Assembly (NCBI GenBank): GCA_023150295.1 | Contig: JAKLLE010000026.1 | Span: 1 to 46,544, forward strand | From: Giesbergeria sp. | GTDB lineage: Bacteria; Pseudomonadota; Gammaproteobacteria; Burkholderiales; Burkholderiaceae_C | Reading direction: 5' to 3' | DNA length: 46,544 nt | Shown here: piece by piece, positions 1 through 9,764 of the stretch | How the letters are laid out: every line of letters starts with the position of its first letter | Numbering within the stretch: the stretch's first letter is position 1 | Translations under genes and position numbers: made by a program | The notes under the pieces: generated by a model | Seen by the model: only the letters and a program-made list of their open reading frames with translations | What the model was told of the DNA's origin: nothing | The model's database searches: none

Positions 1-107
1 AGGGAGCACTGCGGGTCACCCACGGGGGAATCGATGCGATAGCGCTGCGCATTCTTCCTGACAACCGCAAAGTGCTCAAATATTGAGCACCGAAGTGTTT
101 CCGCCAT
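1..107 (-). CDS. Possible transposase N-terminus (partial)
   Basis: On the minus strand an ATG at 107 opens a frame that stays open to the window edge (35 residues starting MAETLRCSIFEHF). The identical frame starts at 46436 in the right-hand copy. Its place about 30 bases inside an IS edge is where a transposase start is often found. The fragment is too short to assign to a transposase family, and it could be non-coding. Confidence 0.35.
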   Translation of the reverse strand, partial: MAETLRCSIFEHFAVVRKNAQRYRIDSPVGDPQCS

Positions 108-136
108 GTTGCGGTTTTGAATTTTGCAAGTCCCTC
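1..136 (-). mobile_element. Terminus of an insertion sequence (left copy)
   Basis: These 136 bases are the exact reverse complement of 46407-46542 at the other end of the window. The inner edge (CCCTC at 132-136) is where the response-regulator reading frame stops resembling its family, so an insertion boundary is placed there. The element runs off the window. It contains an 8-bp hairpin near 72-90 (GTGCTCAA ... TTGAGCAC) and an open frame on the minus strand from an ATG at 107. I could not assign an IS family or see a target duplication. The inference of an IS rests on exact duplication plus interruption of two unrelated genes. Confidence 0.7.
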
Positions 137-409
137 CATGAAGAACACCGTCGAGAAGGGCAGCAACTGGGCGCGGCGAAGGTCATCGAGCAGCGTCTGT
201 CCGGTGGACTGGGTGTCGTGGAAGTACTGGTCGCACAGCACGTAGTCGAACACCGTGTGCTCCAGCCGGATGCGCGCGTCCTGCACCCGGCTGCACTGAA
301 CCACTTTGGTGACCCCGTAATCCCGCAACTGGGCCGACAGCAGGCTGCGGGAGGTGACATTGCCGTCCACCACCAGGGCCAGGGTGTCTGAGTTTCTTGA
401 GGTGGCCAT
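137..409 (-). pseudogene. Response regulator receiver domain, interrupted by the IS
   Basis: The 91 codons from the ATG at 409 encode a CheY-like receiver: the beta1 segment ALVVDGN, a phospho-acceptor aspartate at about residue 60 (YVLCDQYF) and beta4 TVFFM. Directly after that methionine the frame enters the repeated sequence (EGLAKFKTATW...), which has no receiver character, so alpha4, beta5 and the conserved lysine are missing. No stop follows before the window edge, so a fusion product is possible. In related bacteria such a receiver is often followed by a long C-terminal region; that part is absent here. The gene diverges from the EEP hydrolase at 538, leaving about 130 bp for two promoters. 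Confidence 0.75.
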
Positions 410-537
410 GAGCGTATGGGTTGCCGAAGGCGCCTGTACGTGACAATGATGACATGTGAGTGTAGACCCCTGGCTGCGCCAGGGAAGTCCCCTGACGCAG
501 CTTTTGTGTGCGCCATCCACTGCGAGACAATGTTCCG

Positions 538-1275
538 ATGCACAGCAACGACATTTTTCGGGTAGCCACCTACAACATCCACAAGGGCGTGCAGGGCCTG
601 GGCCCGGCGCGTCGGCTGGAAATCCACAACCTGGGCCTGGCCGTGGAGCAACTTGACGCCGACATCGTCTGCCTGCAGGAGGTCCGCAAGCTGCACCGGC
701 GCGAGGCCCGGTACTTCCCCCACTGGCCCGACATGCCCCAGGCCGACTTTTTGGCGCCCGAAGGTTACGAGGCCGTGTACCGCACCAATGCCATTACCCG
801 CCATGGCGAGCACGGCAACGCGCTGCTGTCACGCTGGCCGGTGCTGGGGCACCAGCACGAGGACATTTCTGACCACCGTTTCGAGCAGCGCGGGCTGCTG
901 CATGTGCAGGTGCAGGCCATGGGACGCGATGTGCATGTCATCGTCGTGCACCTGGGCCTGATCCCGGGTAGCCGGGTGCGCCAGATCGGGCTGCTGGAGC
1001 GCTTCATTGACCGCGAAGTCCCGCGCGGCGCACCGCTGGTGGTGGCGGGCGACTTCAATGATTGGGGGCAGCAGATCCGCCACATGCTGGCCGGGCTGGG
1101 CCTGCTGGAATTCGAGGAGCCACGCGCCTTCACCTACCCGGCGCGCCTGCCGTTGGCGCAGCTTGACCATGTGTATGCCAGGGGCCTCACCCCGGTGGGC
1201 CTGCACGTGCCGCGCGGCCGCGTGTGGTGGCGCATGTCCGACCACCTGCCGCTGATTGCGGAATTCAGGCTTTGA
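538..1275 (+). CDS. Endonuclease/exonuclease/phosphatase (EEP) family hydrolase, YbhP-like
   Basis: The 245-residue protein shows the EEP fold motifs in order: VATYNIHKGVQG near the N-terminus, LQEVRK (metal-binding Glu), a catalytic-region VHLGLIPGSR, GDFNDW, and C-terminal SDHLPLIAEF carrying the Asp-His pair. These are the metal and catalytic residues of Mg-dependent phosphodiesterases of the DNase I/exonuclease III fold. An in-frame ATG at 508 exists, but the ATG at 538 leads directly into the conserved region. The cardiolipin synthase gene begins 8 bases downstream, the same pairing as ybhP-clsB in E. coli. The substrate is unknown; a phospholipid or nucleic-acid phosphodiester is possible. 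Confidence 0.88.
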   Translation: MHSNDIFRVATYNIHKGVQGLGPARRLEIHNLGLAVEQLDADIVCLQEVRKLHRREARYFPHWPDMPQADFLAPEGYEAVYRTNAITRHGEHGNALLSRWPVLGHQHEDISDHRFEQRGLLHVQVQAMGRDVHVIVVHLGLIPGSRVRQIGLLERFIDREVPRGAPLVVAGDFNDWGQQIRHMLAGLGLLEFEEPRAFTYPARLPLAQLDHVYARGLTPVGLHVPRGRVWWRMSDHLPLIAEFRL

Positions 1276-1283
1276 CGCGCACG

Positions 1284-2504
1284 ATGGCGGTCGTACCTTT
1301 CGAGTTGACTGAGGGCCACCAGGTCCACCTGCTGCAAGGGGCGCAGGAGTTGTTTCCGGCGCTCATCGCCGCGATGGATGCGGCGCTGTCGGACATTCAG
1401 TTCGAAACCTACATCTTCGACTTCACCGGCTCTGCGACCGAGGTGGCCCAGGCGCTCATGCGTGCCGCGCGGCGAGGCGTGCGTACCCATTTGGTGGTCG
1501 ATGGCGTGGGCACCGGCCGCCTGCCGCAAGAATGGGCCGACCGCCTGCGCGCTGCGGGCGTGCATTGCCGGGTGTATTCGCCGCTGGGTCCGTTGGGGCT
1601 GTTGCTGCCGCGCCGCTGGCGGCGGCTGCACCGCAAGCTCTGCGTGGTCGATGGCCGGGTGCTGTTCTGTGGCGGCATCAATGTGCTGGACGATTTCCAC
1701 GACCCCAACCACGGCCGCCTGGTGGCGCCGCGTTTTGACTTTGCCGTGCAGGCCACGGGCGCGCTCGTGGGGGTGGCCAGCGATGCCATGGAACAACTGT
1801 GGTGGCGCATGCAGGCCGTGCGCGACGCCAGCCAGCGCCGCCTGCCCGAAGCCCTGCAGGCGCTGCGCGCCGCCAGCGCGGCCCACCATGCGGCGCCCGA
1901 TGCCGACACCAGCCCCGGTATGCGCGCCGCGCTGCTGCTGCGCGACAACGTGCGCCACCGCAGCCGCATCGAAAAGGCCTACCGCCGCGCCATTGCGGCG
2001 GCGCGCGAGGAAATCATCATCGCCAACGCCTACTTCGTACCGGGGCGCAAGCTGCGCGTGGCCTTGCAAATGGCGGCACGCAGAGGCGTGCGGGTGCGTC
2101 TGCTGCTGCAAGGCCGCTACGAATACTTCATGCAGTACCACGCGGCGCGCCCGGTGTATGGTGCCCTGCTCAAGGCCGGGGTCGAGATCCACGAGTACGC
2201 GCCCAGCTTTCTGCACGCCAAGGTGGCGGTGATCGACGCCCATGGCGCGCGGCCCTGGGCCACCGTGGGGTCGTCCAACCTCGACCCGCTGAGCCTGCTG
2301 CTGGCGCGCGAGGCCAACGTGGTGGTCGAGGACGCGGCCTTTGCCCAGGATCTGCGCGCGCGCCTGGAGCACGCCATGCTGCACGGGGGCAGGGTGCTGG
2401 ACCCGGCACGCTATGCCCTGCGCTCCTGGCACGAACGCGCCCTGGACCGCGTGGCCTTCGTGCTCATGCGCCTGGCGCTGTGGGTCACGGGCAACCGCTA
2501 CTGA
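1284..2504 (+). CDS. clsB: Cardiolipin synthase B (phospholipase D family)
   Basis: The 406-residue protein has two HKD motifs of the phospholipase D superfamily: HRKLCVVD at residues 116-123 and HAKVAVID at 311-318, each followed by the GG/GSSN element (CGGIN, GSSNLD). The family makes cardiolipin at the inner membrane from phosphatidylglycerol and another phospholipid. It lacks the two N-terminal membrane helices of ClsA, which fits the ClsB type. The frame is open upstream to 1224, inside the preceding gene; the ATG at 1284 is chosen because it follows that gene's stop by 8 bases. The pair is probably one transcript. Confidence 0.9.
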   Translation: MAVVPFELTEGHQVHLLQGAQELFPALIAAMDAALSDIQFETYIFDFTGSATEVAQALMRAARRGVRTHLVVDGVGTGRLPQEWADRLRAAGVHCRVYSPLGPLGLLLPRRWRRLHRKLCVVDGRVLFCGGINVLDDFHDPNHGRLVAPRFDFAVQATGALVGVASDAMEQLWWRMQAVRDASQRRLPEALQALRAASAAHHAAPDADTSPGMRAALLLRDNVRHRSRIEKAYRRAIAAAREEIIIANAYFVPGRKLRVALQMAARRGVRVRLLLQGRYEYFMQYHAARPVYGALLKAGVEIHEYAPSFLHAKVAVIDAHGARPWATVGSSNLDPLSLLLAREANVVVEDAAFAQDLRARLEHAMLHGGRVLDPARYALRSWHERALDRVAFVLMRLALWVTGNRY

Positions 2505-2516
2505 CTTTGCTGGGAT

Positions 2517-2565
2517 GCTATAAAAATAATAGCTGTTGGCGCTTGTAGAATAAGCGCTGGAGGCC
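2517..2565. repeat. Dispersed bipartite hairpin repeat, copy 1
   Basis: The element has two adjacent stem-loops: GCTAT-7 nt-ATAGC, then GCGCTT-loop-AAGCGC, ending in GGAGGCC. Related copies lie at 6928, 9019, 35204 and 41772. It sits in the gap between clsB and folE. Its A/T-rich core contrasts strongly with the surrounding GC-rich DNA. Whether it acts as a terminator or mRNA stabiliser cannot be told from sequence. Confidence 0.75.
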
Positions 2566-2612
2566 AAAAACCCTTTGAAACATCGGATGCCGATCGCTGC
2601 TACCATCTCCCC

Positions 2613-3338
2613 ATGTTCCGACAACTGGCCGCCGACATGAACCCAGCCCCCCTCGACGAAGGAACGCCTGTTTCCGTCAAGATCCGCGAGCGGATCCAGG
2701 CGGCGCGCAAGCGCTTCAACGCCAACGACAACATCGCCGACTTCATCCAGCCCGGCGAGCTGGAGCAGCTGCTCGACGAGGTCGAGTCCAAGATGCAGGG
2801 CGTGCTCGACAGCCTGGTGATCGACACCGCAGGCGACCACAACACCCAGAACACCGCGCGCCGTGTGGCCAAGATGTACCTCAATGAGGTGTTCAAGGGC
2901 CGCTATGTGCAGGCGCCCCCCATCACCGAGTTTCCCAACGCAGAACACCTCAACGAGCTGATGATCGTCGGCCCGCTCACGGTGCGCAGCGCCTGCAGTC
3001 ACCATTTCTGCCCCGTCATCGGCAAGATCTGGATTGGCATCATGCCCAACGAGCACACCAACGTGATCGGCCTGTCCAAGTACGCCCGCCTGGTGGACTG
3101 GATCATGGGCCGCCCGCAGATCCAGGAAGAGGCCGTGGTGCAACTGGCCGACCTCATCATGGAAAAAACCCAGCCCGACGGCCTGGCCGTGGTCATGGAG
3201 GCCAGCCACTTCTGCATGTCCTGGCGCGGCGTGCGCGAGATGGACAGCAAGATGATCAACTCGGTGATGCGCGGTGTGTTCCTCAAGGACAGCGCGCTGC
3301 GCCGCGAATTCCTCTCCCTCATCCCTGGAAAGAACTGA
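2613..3338 (+). CDS. folE: GTP cyclohydrolase I
   Basis: This is a 241-residue FolE1 enzyme, which converts GTP to 7,8-dihydroneopterin triphosphate for folate/pterin synthesis. The zinc and active-site elements are visible: HNTQNTARRVAKM, VGPLTVRSACSHHFCP (Cys128, His131, Cys133 region), LSKYARLVDW and ASHFCMSWRGV, which holds the third Cys ligand. The length is slightly above the usual 190-225 because of an N-terminal extension. An in-frame ATG at 2637 would remove eight residues and cannot be excluded. The BLUF gene starts two bases after the stop codon, so the two are almost certainly cotranscribed. Confidence 0.95.
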   Translation: MFRQLAADMNPAPLDEGTPVSVKIRERIQAARKRFNANDNIADFIQPGELEQLLDEVESKMQGVLDSLVIDTAGDHNTQNTARRVAKMYLNEVFKGRYVQAPPITEFPNAEHLNELMIVGPLTVRSACSHHFCPVIGKIWIGIMPNEHTNVIGLSKYARLVDWIMGRPQIQEEAVVQLADLIMEKTQPDGLAVVMEASHFCMSWRGVREMDSKMINSVMRGVFLKDSALRREFLSLIPGKN

Positions 3339-3340
3339 CC

Positions 3341-3763
3341 ATGTTGGTACGCCTGCTCTACGCCAGCCGCGCGGTGGACACCTCGCCCGAGGCCATCGAA
3401 GCCATTCTTGCCCAGTCGCGCCAGCACAACCCGGCCTGCGGCATCACCGGCGTGCTGTGCTACGGCGGCGGCATCTTTCTGCAGGCCATCGAGGGCGGGC
3501 GCTCGGCGGTGAGCGATCTCTATGGCCACATCCAGCGCGACGCTCGCCACAAGAACGTGGAGCTGCTGCACTTCGAGGAAATCGCCGAGCGGCGCTTCGG
3601 CGGCTGGACCATGGGCCAGGTCAACCTCAGCAAGATCAACCATTCCATCCTGCTCAAATACTCCGAAAAGCCCGAACTCGATCCCTATGCCGTGTCGGGC
3701 AAGGTGTCGTTCGCGCTGCTCGAAGAGCTCATGGCCACGGCGAGCATCATCGGCCGGGCCTGA
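3341..3763 (+). CDS. BLUF-domain blue-light sensor
   Basis: The 140-residue protein is a stand-alone BLUF flavoprotein. The FAD-signalling residues align: Tyr7 in LLYASRA, Asn30 in HNPACGITGVLCY, Gln48 in FLQAIEG, and Trp89/Met91 in FGGWTMG. BLUF domains bind FAD non-covalently and rearrange the Tyr-Gln hydrogen bond on blue light. The remaining 45 residues hold only the capping helices, with no output domain, so a partner protein is expected. It lies two bases after folE and ends before a strong terminator, so folE and this gene form a two-gene unit. Confidence 0.92.
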   Translation: MLVRLLYASRAVDTSPEAIEAILAQSRQHNPACGITGVLCYGGGIFLQAIEGGRSAVSDLYGHIQRDARHKNVELLHFEEIAERRFGGWTMGQVNLSKINHSILLKYSEKPELDPYAVSGKVSFALLEELMATASIIGRA

Positions 3764-3784
3764 CTTTTCGGTGCACCCTGTGAA

Positions 3785-3823
3785 GGCCGCAGCCCCGGAT
3801 GGGCGCTGCGGCCCTTTGTTTTT
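3785..3823 (+). terminator. Rho-independent terminator of folE-BLUF
   Basis: A perfect 9-bp GC stem (GGCCGCAGC at 785-793 of this kilobase, GCTGCGGCC at 805-813) is followed by CTTTGTTTTT on the plus strand. It begins about 20 bases after the BLUF stop codon. The next gene starts only three bases after the T-run. Confidence 0.85.
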
Positions 3824-3825
3824 GC

Positions 3826-4707
3826 ATGACCCTCCACGCCTTCGCACTCATCATCCTGGCCGGGCTGATCCACGCCTGCTGGAACATTGCCGCCAAGAAG
3901 GCGGGTGGCGACGCGCGCTTTGCCTTCTTCACTTCGGTGCTGATGATGCTGTTCTGGGCGCCGCTGGGCTGGTGGCTGGGGCGCGACGCCGTGCCGCTGT
4001 GGGGCGCTGTGGAGTGGGGCTTCATCGTGGCCAGTGGCGTGCTGCATGTGGTGTATTACGTCACGTTGCTGCGCGGCTACCGCAAGGCCGATCTCACGGT
4101 GGTGTACCCGCTGGCGCGGGGCACGGGGCCGCTGCTGTCCTCCCTGGTGGCCATCACGCTGCTGGGTGAGCGCATCTCGGCGCTGGGGGCACTGGGCATC
4201 ATCGGCGTGGTCGGTGGCGTCTTCCTCATTGCGGGAGGGCCGGCGCTGCTGCGTGCGGCGCACGACCCGGCGGCGCGGCAGCGCGTGCACAAGGGGCTGG
4301 TCTATGGTGTGGTGACCGGCGCCTTCATCGCCAGTTACACCGTGGTGGACGGCTACGCCGTCAAGGTGCTGCTGATGTCGCCCATTCTTGTGGATTACAT
4401 GGGCAATTTTGTGCGCGTGGCGCTGCTGGCCCCGGTGGTGCTGCGCGACCTGCCCACGGCGGCGGTGCTCTGGGGCGCGCAGTGGCGCTTTGCGCTGCTG
4501 GTGGCCGTGGTCAGCCCCATCGCCTACGTGCTGGTGCTGTTTGCCATGCGCGAGGCGCCGCTGTCGCACGTGGCGCCGGCGCGCGAGGTGTCCATGCTGT
4601 TCGCTGCGCTCATCGGCGGCCACCTGCTGGGCGAGGGCGACCGGCTGGCCCGGCTGTGCGGCGCGGCGTGCATAGCGCTGGGCGTGACGGCCCTGGCGCT
4701 GGGGTAG
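3826..4707 (+). CDS. EamA/DMT family transporter
   Basis: The 293-residue protein is almost entirely hydrophobic, with about ten predicted membrane helices in two EamA repeats, each ending in a conserved block (YPLARGTGPLLSSLVAI in the first half and APAREVSMLFAALIGG in the second). The family exports metabolites or amino acids; the substrate is not evident. The ATG at 3826 follows the T-run of the preceding terminator, which argues against the in-frame ATG at 3799 inside the hairpin. No ribosome-binding site is visible, so translation may be leaderless or start slightly downstream. The DUF429 gene starts five bases after the stop. Confidence 0.82.
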   Translation: MTLHAFALIILAGLIHACWNIAAKKAGGDARFAFFTSVLMMLFWAPLGWWLGRDAVPLWGAVEWGFIVASGVLHVVYYVTLLRGYRKADLTVVYPLARGTGPLLSSLVAITLLGERISALGALGIIGVVGGVFLIAGGPALLRAAHDPAARQRVHKGLVYGVVTGAFIASYTVVDGYAVKVLLMSPILVDYMGNFVRVALLAPVVLRDLPTAAVLWGAQWRFALLVAVVSPIAYVLVLFAMREAPLSHVAPAREVSMLFAALIGGHLLGEGDRLARLCGAACIALGVTALALG

Positions 4708-4711
4708 CGGC

Positions 4712-5548
4712 ATGGCCACCGACACACCACCCCTGCTGCTGGGCGTTGATTTCTCCAGCAGCCCCAGCCGGCGCAAACCCATCGTCATGGCGCTGGGCGA
4801 GTTGGCGGGTTCGCGCGTGCGGCTGCAGTCCCTGCACACCTTTGACACGCTGGACGCCCTGGGGCGCTGGCTGGCTGGGCCTGGGCATTGGGTGGGCGGT
4901 TTCGACCTGCCGTTCGGCCTGCCACGCGAACTGGTGCAGCACCTGGGCTGGCCGCTGGCCTGGATCGATTGCATGCAGCACTACCGCCAACTCTCGCGTG
5001 CGCAGATCCGCGATGCGTTCGCCGGTTTTTGCGCAGCCCGCCCGGTGGGCGGCAAGTTTGCGCACCGCGCCACCGACCTCCCGGCAGGCTCCAGCCCGAG
5101 CATGAAGTGGGTCAACCCGCCCGTGGCCTACATGCTGCATGCGGGCGTGCCGCTGCTGCTGGACGCCGGTGTGCATCTGCCGGGTCTGCATGCCGGTGAT
5201 CCCGCCCGCGTGGCGCTGGAGGCCTACCCCGGCCTGCTGGCGCGTGAGGTGCTGGGGCGGCGCAGCTACAAAAGCGACGACCGTGCGCGCCAGACCCCGG
5301 AGCGCCTGATTGCACGCAAAGATCTGCTCACCGCGCTGGAGCTGGGCCACACGCGCCTGGGCCTGCAGCTGCAACTGCGCCAGGCCCAGCGCGAGGCGCT
5401 GGTGCAGGACGCGCGGGCCGACCGGCTCGATGCCGTGCTGTGCCTGCTGCAGGCGGCCTGGGCGCAGCAGTGCCATGCCGAAGGGGATGTGCGGTATGGG
5501 CTGCCTGAAAAGGCCGATCCTCTGGAGGGCTGGATCGTGACGGCTTGA
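4712..5548 (+). CDS. DUF429 family protein (predicted RNase H-like fold)
   Basis: The 278-residue protein starts with LLLGVDFSSSPSRRKPIV, the first acidic strand of the DUF429 family. It continues with GGFDLPFGLPREL and a conserved EAYPGLLAREVLG segment, and ends with an acidic ARADRLDAVLCLLQAAW region. DUF429 is predicted to adopt an RNase H-like nuclease fold with Asp residues as metal ligands (Asp13 and Asp in FDLPF are candidates). The activity is not established. It follows the transporter by four bases and is probably cotranscribed with it. Confidence 0.8.
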   Translation: MATDTPPLLLGVDFSSSPSRRKPIVMALGELAGSRVRLQSLHTFDTLDALGRWLAGPGHWVGGFDLPFGLPRELVQHLGWPLAWIDCMQHYRQLSRAQIRDAFAGFCAARPVGGKFAHRATDLPAGSSPSMKWVNPPVAYMLHAGVPLLLDAGVHLPGLHAGDPARVALEAYPGLLAREVLGRRSYKSDDRARQTPERLIARKDLLTALELGHTRLGLQLQLRQAQREALVQDARADRLDAVLCLLQAAWAQQCHAEGDVRYGLPEKADPLEGWIVTA

Positions 5549-5717
5549 TGCGGCTTGTTCGTGCTCAACACTACCGCAATGCGCTTGCCGCAGACGCAAA
5601 GGATGTGGTTGATGGATTGAACGCCGTTTTACATTCAGCGGACGGCCACCCTGCCCACTGAGCGTGAATGCAGCCCCGCGGCTTGGATGCACTGCGTGAA
5701 TCGGCTAGAGTCCGTGC

Positions 5718-5957
5718 ATGGCACCTACTGTCGTCCGCGACGGCCCCTTCCGGCTGTTCTTCTTTTCTCGTGAAGAGCCACGCATCCATGTGCACGTGGC
5801 CCATCCTGATGGCGAAGCCAAGTTCTGGCTCAGTCCTATCGTTCACCTAGCCACATCCACTGGCCTGTCCCCGAAGCAGATCACCGAGGCACAAGTCGTC
5901 GTTCAAGCTCACCACAAGGAAATCCAAGATGCCTGGCAACATCACTTTGGCGGCTGA
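5718..5957 (+). CDS. DUF4160 domain protein
   Basis: The 79-residue protein has the DUF4160 pattern: PTVVRDGPFRLFFFSREE-PRIHVHV-HPDGEAKFWL, followed by a helix ending in IQDAW. It overlaps the next gene by 29 bases. DUF4160 and DUF2442 genes are commonly adjacent and are suspected toxin-antitoxin-like modules, but a mechanism is not proven. The ATG at 5718 has no strong ribosome-binding site. Roughly 170 bases upstream, back to the DUF429 stop, are apparently non-coding. Confidence 0.8.
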   Translation: MAPTVVRDGPFRLFFFSREEPRIHVHVAHPDGEAKFWLSPIVHLATSTGLSPKQITEAQVVVQAHHKEIQDAWQHHFGG

Positions 5958-6180
5958 AGTCACGCACATCTCGAAGCACGGCTTCTGGCTATTACTGGGC
6001 GACGAGGAACTGCACCTGCCCTTTGAACAGTTCCCGTGGTTCAAGCAGGCCACGGTGGATCAAATCACCACGGTCGAGCATCCCACCCCGGATCACCTTT
6101 ACTGGCCATCGCTGGACGTTGACCTGTCGGTCAACTCCATTCGTCGGCCGACAGACTTCCCGCTCATGTCCAAAGCCTGA
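5929..6180 (+). CDS. DUF2442 domain protein
   Basis: The 83-residue protein has the DUF2442 arrangement: EVTHISKHGFWLLLGDEELHLPFEQFPWFKQA, followed by PDHLYWPSLDVDLSVNSI. Proteins of this family are small, and many bear a DNA-binding or partner-binding role in putative toxin-antitoxin pairs. It starts inside the DUF4160 gene (29-base overlap), implying translational coupling. Gene order and sizes fit the usual DUF4160-DUF2442 pair. Confidence 0.82.
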   Translation: MPGNITLAAEVTHISKHGFWLLLGDEELHLPFEQFPWFKQATVDQITTVEHPTPDHLYWPSLDVDLSVNSIRRPTDFPLMSKA

Positions 6181-6280
6181 GCGTCGGTCAGTCGAGCGCC
6201 TCGGCAAGCAGTGCGCACCCACTCCAACCCCAGAGCAACTGCTCAAAGCCCTTCTCCCATGCCTTTTGGAAGCCACTGCC

Positions 6281-6925
6281 ATGCCCTCCATTGAAACCCT
6301 GGTCACCTTCTTCGGTGTTGCCGTTGTTCTGGCGCTGACGCCTGGGCCGGACAACATTTTTGTGCTGGTTCAATCGGTGCAGCGCGGAGGGCGTCTGGGG
6401 CTGGCCGTGGTGTTGGGTTTGTGCCTTGGCATCGTGGGCCACACGGCTGCTGTGGCGCTGGGCTTGGCGGCAGTGTTTGCGGCGTCCAGCATGGCATTCA
6501 CGGTGCTCAAGTTCTGCGGGGCGGCCTACCTGGCGTGGTTGGCCTGGCAGGCGTTGCGTGCCCCTGCAGCCACGGCACAAGGGCCTGATGGTTTGGCCCC
6601 CGCAACCCAGGCGCCGGGCTGGTGGAAGATGGTGGGCCGGGGCATCGTGATGAATCTCACCAACCCCAAGGTGCTGATCTTTTTCCTGGCCTTCCTGCCG
6701 CAGTTTGCCGACCCTGCGCGGGGCAGCGTGGCGCTGCAGCTGATGGTGCTGGGCCTGGTGTTCATGCTGGCCACCATGCTGGTGTTTGGCGCCATTGCCT
6801 GCTTCTCGGGCGTGTTTGGCGCGCTGCTGATGCGGTCGGCACGGGCGCAAACGGTGCTTAACCGCGTGGCGGGTCTGGTGTTTCTGGGGCTTGCGCTGCG
6901 GTTGGCGACGGCCCAGCGGAGTTGA
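6281..6925 (+). CDS. LysE/RhtB family amino-acid exporter
   Basis: This is a 214-residue inner-membrane protein with the family signature LALTPGPDNIFVLVQSVQRG in the first helix and the conserved GRGIVMNLTNPKVLIFFLAFLPQF segment in the second half; six membrane segments are expected. LysE/RhtB proteins export amino acids such as lysine, homoserine or threonine, and the substrate here is unknown. The frame is open upstream to 6023 over the DUF2442 gene, but only the ATG at 6281 begins the conserved first helix. Confidence 0.87.
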   Translation: MPSIETLVTFFGVAVVLALTPGPDNIFVLVQSVQRGGRLGLAVVLGLCLGIVGHTAAVALGLAAVFAASSMAFTVLKFCGAAYLAWLAWQALRAPAATAQGPDGLAPATQAPGWWKMVGRGIVMNLTNPKVLIFFLAFLPQFADPARGSVALQLMVLGLVFMLATMLVFGAIACFSGVFGALLMRSARAQTVLNRVAGLVFLGLALRLATAQRS

Positions 6926-6927
6926 TT

Positions 6928-6976
6928 GCTATAAAAATAATAGCTGCTAGCGCTTATAAATAGGGCGCTGGAGGCC
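6928..6976. repeat. Dispersed bipartite hairpin repeat, copy 2
   Basis: It has the same plan as copy 1: GCTATAAAAATAATAGC followed by an AGCGCTT...GGCGCT inverted repeat and GGAGGCC. It starts three bases after the lysE-type gene's stop codon. Confidence 0.8.
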
Positions 6977-7120
6977 TATTTGATTCAGATATTTGCCGCG
7001 CCGCAACAATTGCTTGCACATTGGTTCTTCCGCCTGGGCGGTTCTGGGCTGGGCGCTGGTACGCTCGCCGGTTCTTCGGGGCCGAGGGGGTTCCGGGGCT
7101 GATCTGGGAGGAATCCATCC

Positions 7121-8972
<1,852 letters not shown>

Positions 8973-9018
8973 TCTATAAGCAAATCGGACTGCAGCGCCC
9001 GTCCAATAAGCGCAATAC

Positions 9019-9060
9019 GCTATTAAAATGATAGCGTCAAGCGCTGGTTTCAGGGGCGCT
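9019..9060. repeat. Dispersed bipartite hairpin repeat, copy 3
   Basis: GCTATTAAAATGATAGC is followed by AAGCGC...GCGCTT. It lies in the convergent gap between the ferredoxin and pth, and its second hairpin overlaps the last codons of pth. A hairpin between convergent genes could serve as a bidirectional terminator. Confidence 0.65.
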
Positions 9061-9663
9061 TGCAGCGGGGCGTGGTGGCTTGGGGCGCGGGGCCTTGGTG
9101 GTGTGTACCAGCAGCGTGGCCTTGTCCATGTCTCCGGCCAGCAGGGCGGGCCAGGCCTTCAGGCTGTGGGTGATGCTGTCTTCGATGAGTGTGCGCTGGT
9201 CGGGGGCGGGTTTCTTGAGCACCCAGTTCGCCACTTCGGCCTTGTCGCCTGGGTGGCCAATACCGATGCGCAGGCGCCAGTAGTCAGGTGAGCCCAGTTG
9301 TGCATGGATGTCGCGCAGGCCGTTGTGCCCTGCATGGCCACCACCGCGCTTGAGTTTGACCTGCCCAGGAGCGATGTCCAGTTCGTCGTGCGCCACCAGA
9401 ATTTCCTCGGGCGCAATCTTGAAGAAGCGCGCCAATGCGGCCACAGACTTGCCCGAAAGGTTCATGAAGGTCTGCGGCTCCAGCAGCCACACATGCTGAC
9501 CATGCACCGTGGCGCGTGCCGCCAGGCCCCAGTAGCTGCGCTCGGGTTGCAGGTGTACCTTGAGTTCGCGCGCCAGCGCGTCGATCCACCAGAACCCTGC
9601 GTTGTGGCGGGTGGCTTCGTATTCGGACCCTGGGTTGCCCAGGCCCACAAAGAGCTTGATCAT
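9037..9663 (-). CDS. pth: Peptidyl-tRNA hydrolase
   Basis: The 208-residue enzyme releases tRNA from prematurely dropped peptidyl-tRNA. It shows all family landmarks: [23 protein letters not shown] with the catalytic His at about residue 20, the PQTFMNLSG strand, AHDELD and [13 protein letters not shown]. The Pro/Ala-rich tail ([18 protein letters not shown]) is longer than in E. coli, and its end coincides with a dispersed repeat. It is the last gene of the leftward prs-rplY-pth series, about 100 bases after rplY, with two hairpins in between. Confidence 0.96.
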   Translation of the reverse strand: MIKLFVGLGNPGSEYEATRHNAGFWWIDALARELKVHLQPERSYWGLAARATVHGQHVWLLEPQTFMNLSGKSVAALARFFKIAPEEILVAHDELDIAPGQVKLKRGGGHAGHNGLRDIHAQLGSPDYWRLRIGIGHPGDKAEVANWVLKKPAPDQRTLIEDSITHSLKAWPALLAGDMDKATLLVHTTKAPRPKPPRPAASAPETSA

Positions 9664-9692
9664 GGCTGCAATTATCGGATGGCACAAAAGCC

Positions 9693-9718
9693 AACGGCCC
9701 ACGCAAAGGTGGGCCGTT
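9693..9718 (-). terminator. Terminator-like hairpin after rplY
   Basis: A perfect 10-bp stem (AACGGCCCAC / GTGGGCCGTT) is followed on the minus strand by GGCTTTTG. A second perfect 8-bp hairpin (GGCAGCCA / TGGCTGCC) lies at 9727-9748, nearer the rplY stop. The T-run is short, so termination before pth may be only partial. Confidence 0.6.
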
Positions 9719-9764
9719 GTGCACAAGGCAGCCACTCCCGTGGCTGCCGGGCTGCGCGCAAGAT

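Noticed and set aside
1134-3209. A 691-codon minus-strand frame across the EEP, clsB and folE genes
   Set aside because: It is antisense to three clearly conserved genes and its composition (His/Ala/Arg-rich) is typical of GC-rich shadow frames.
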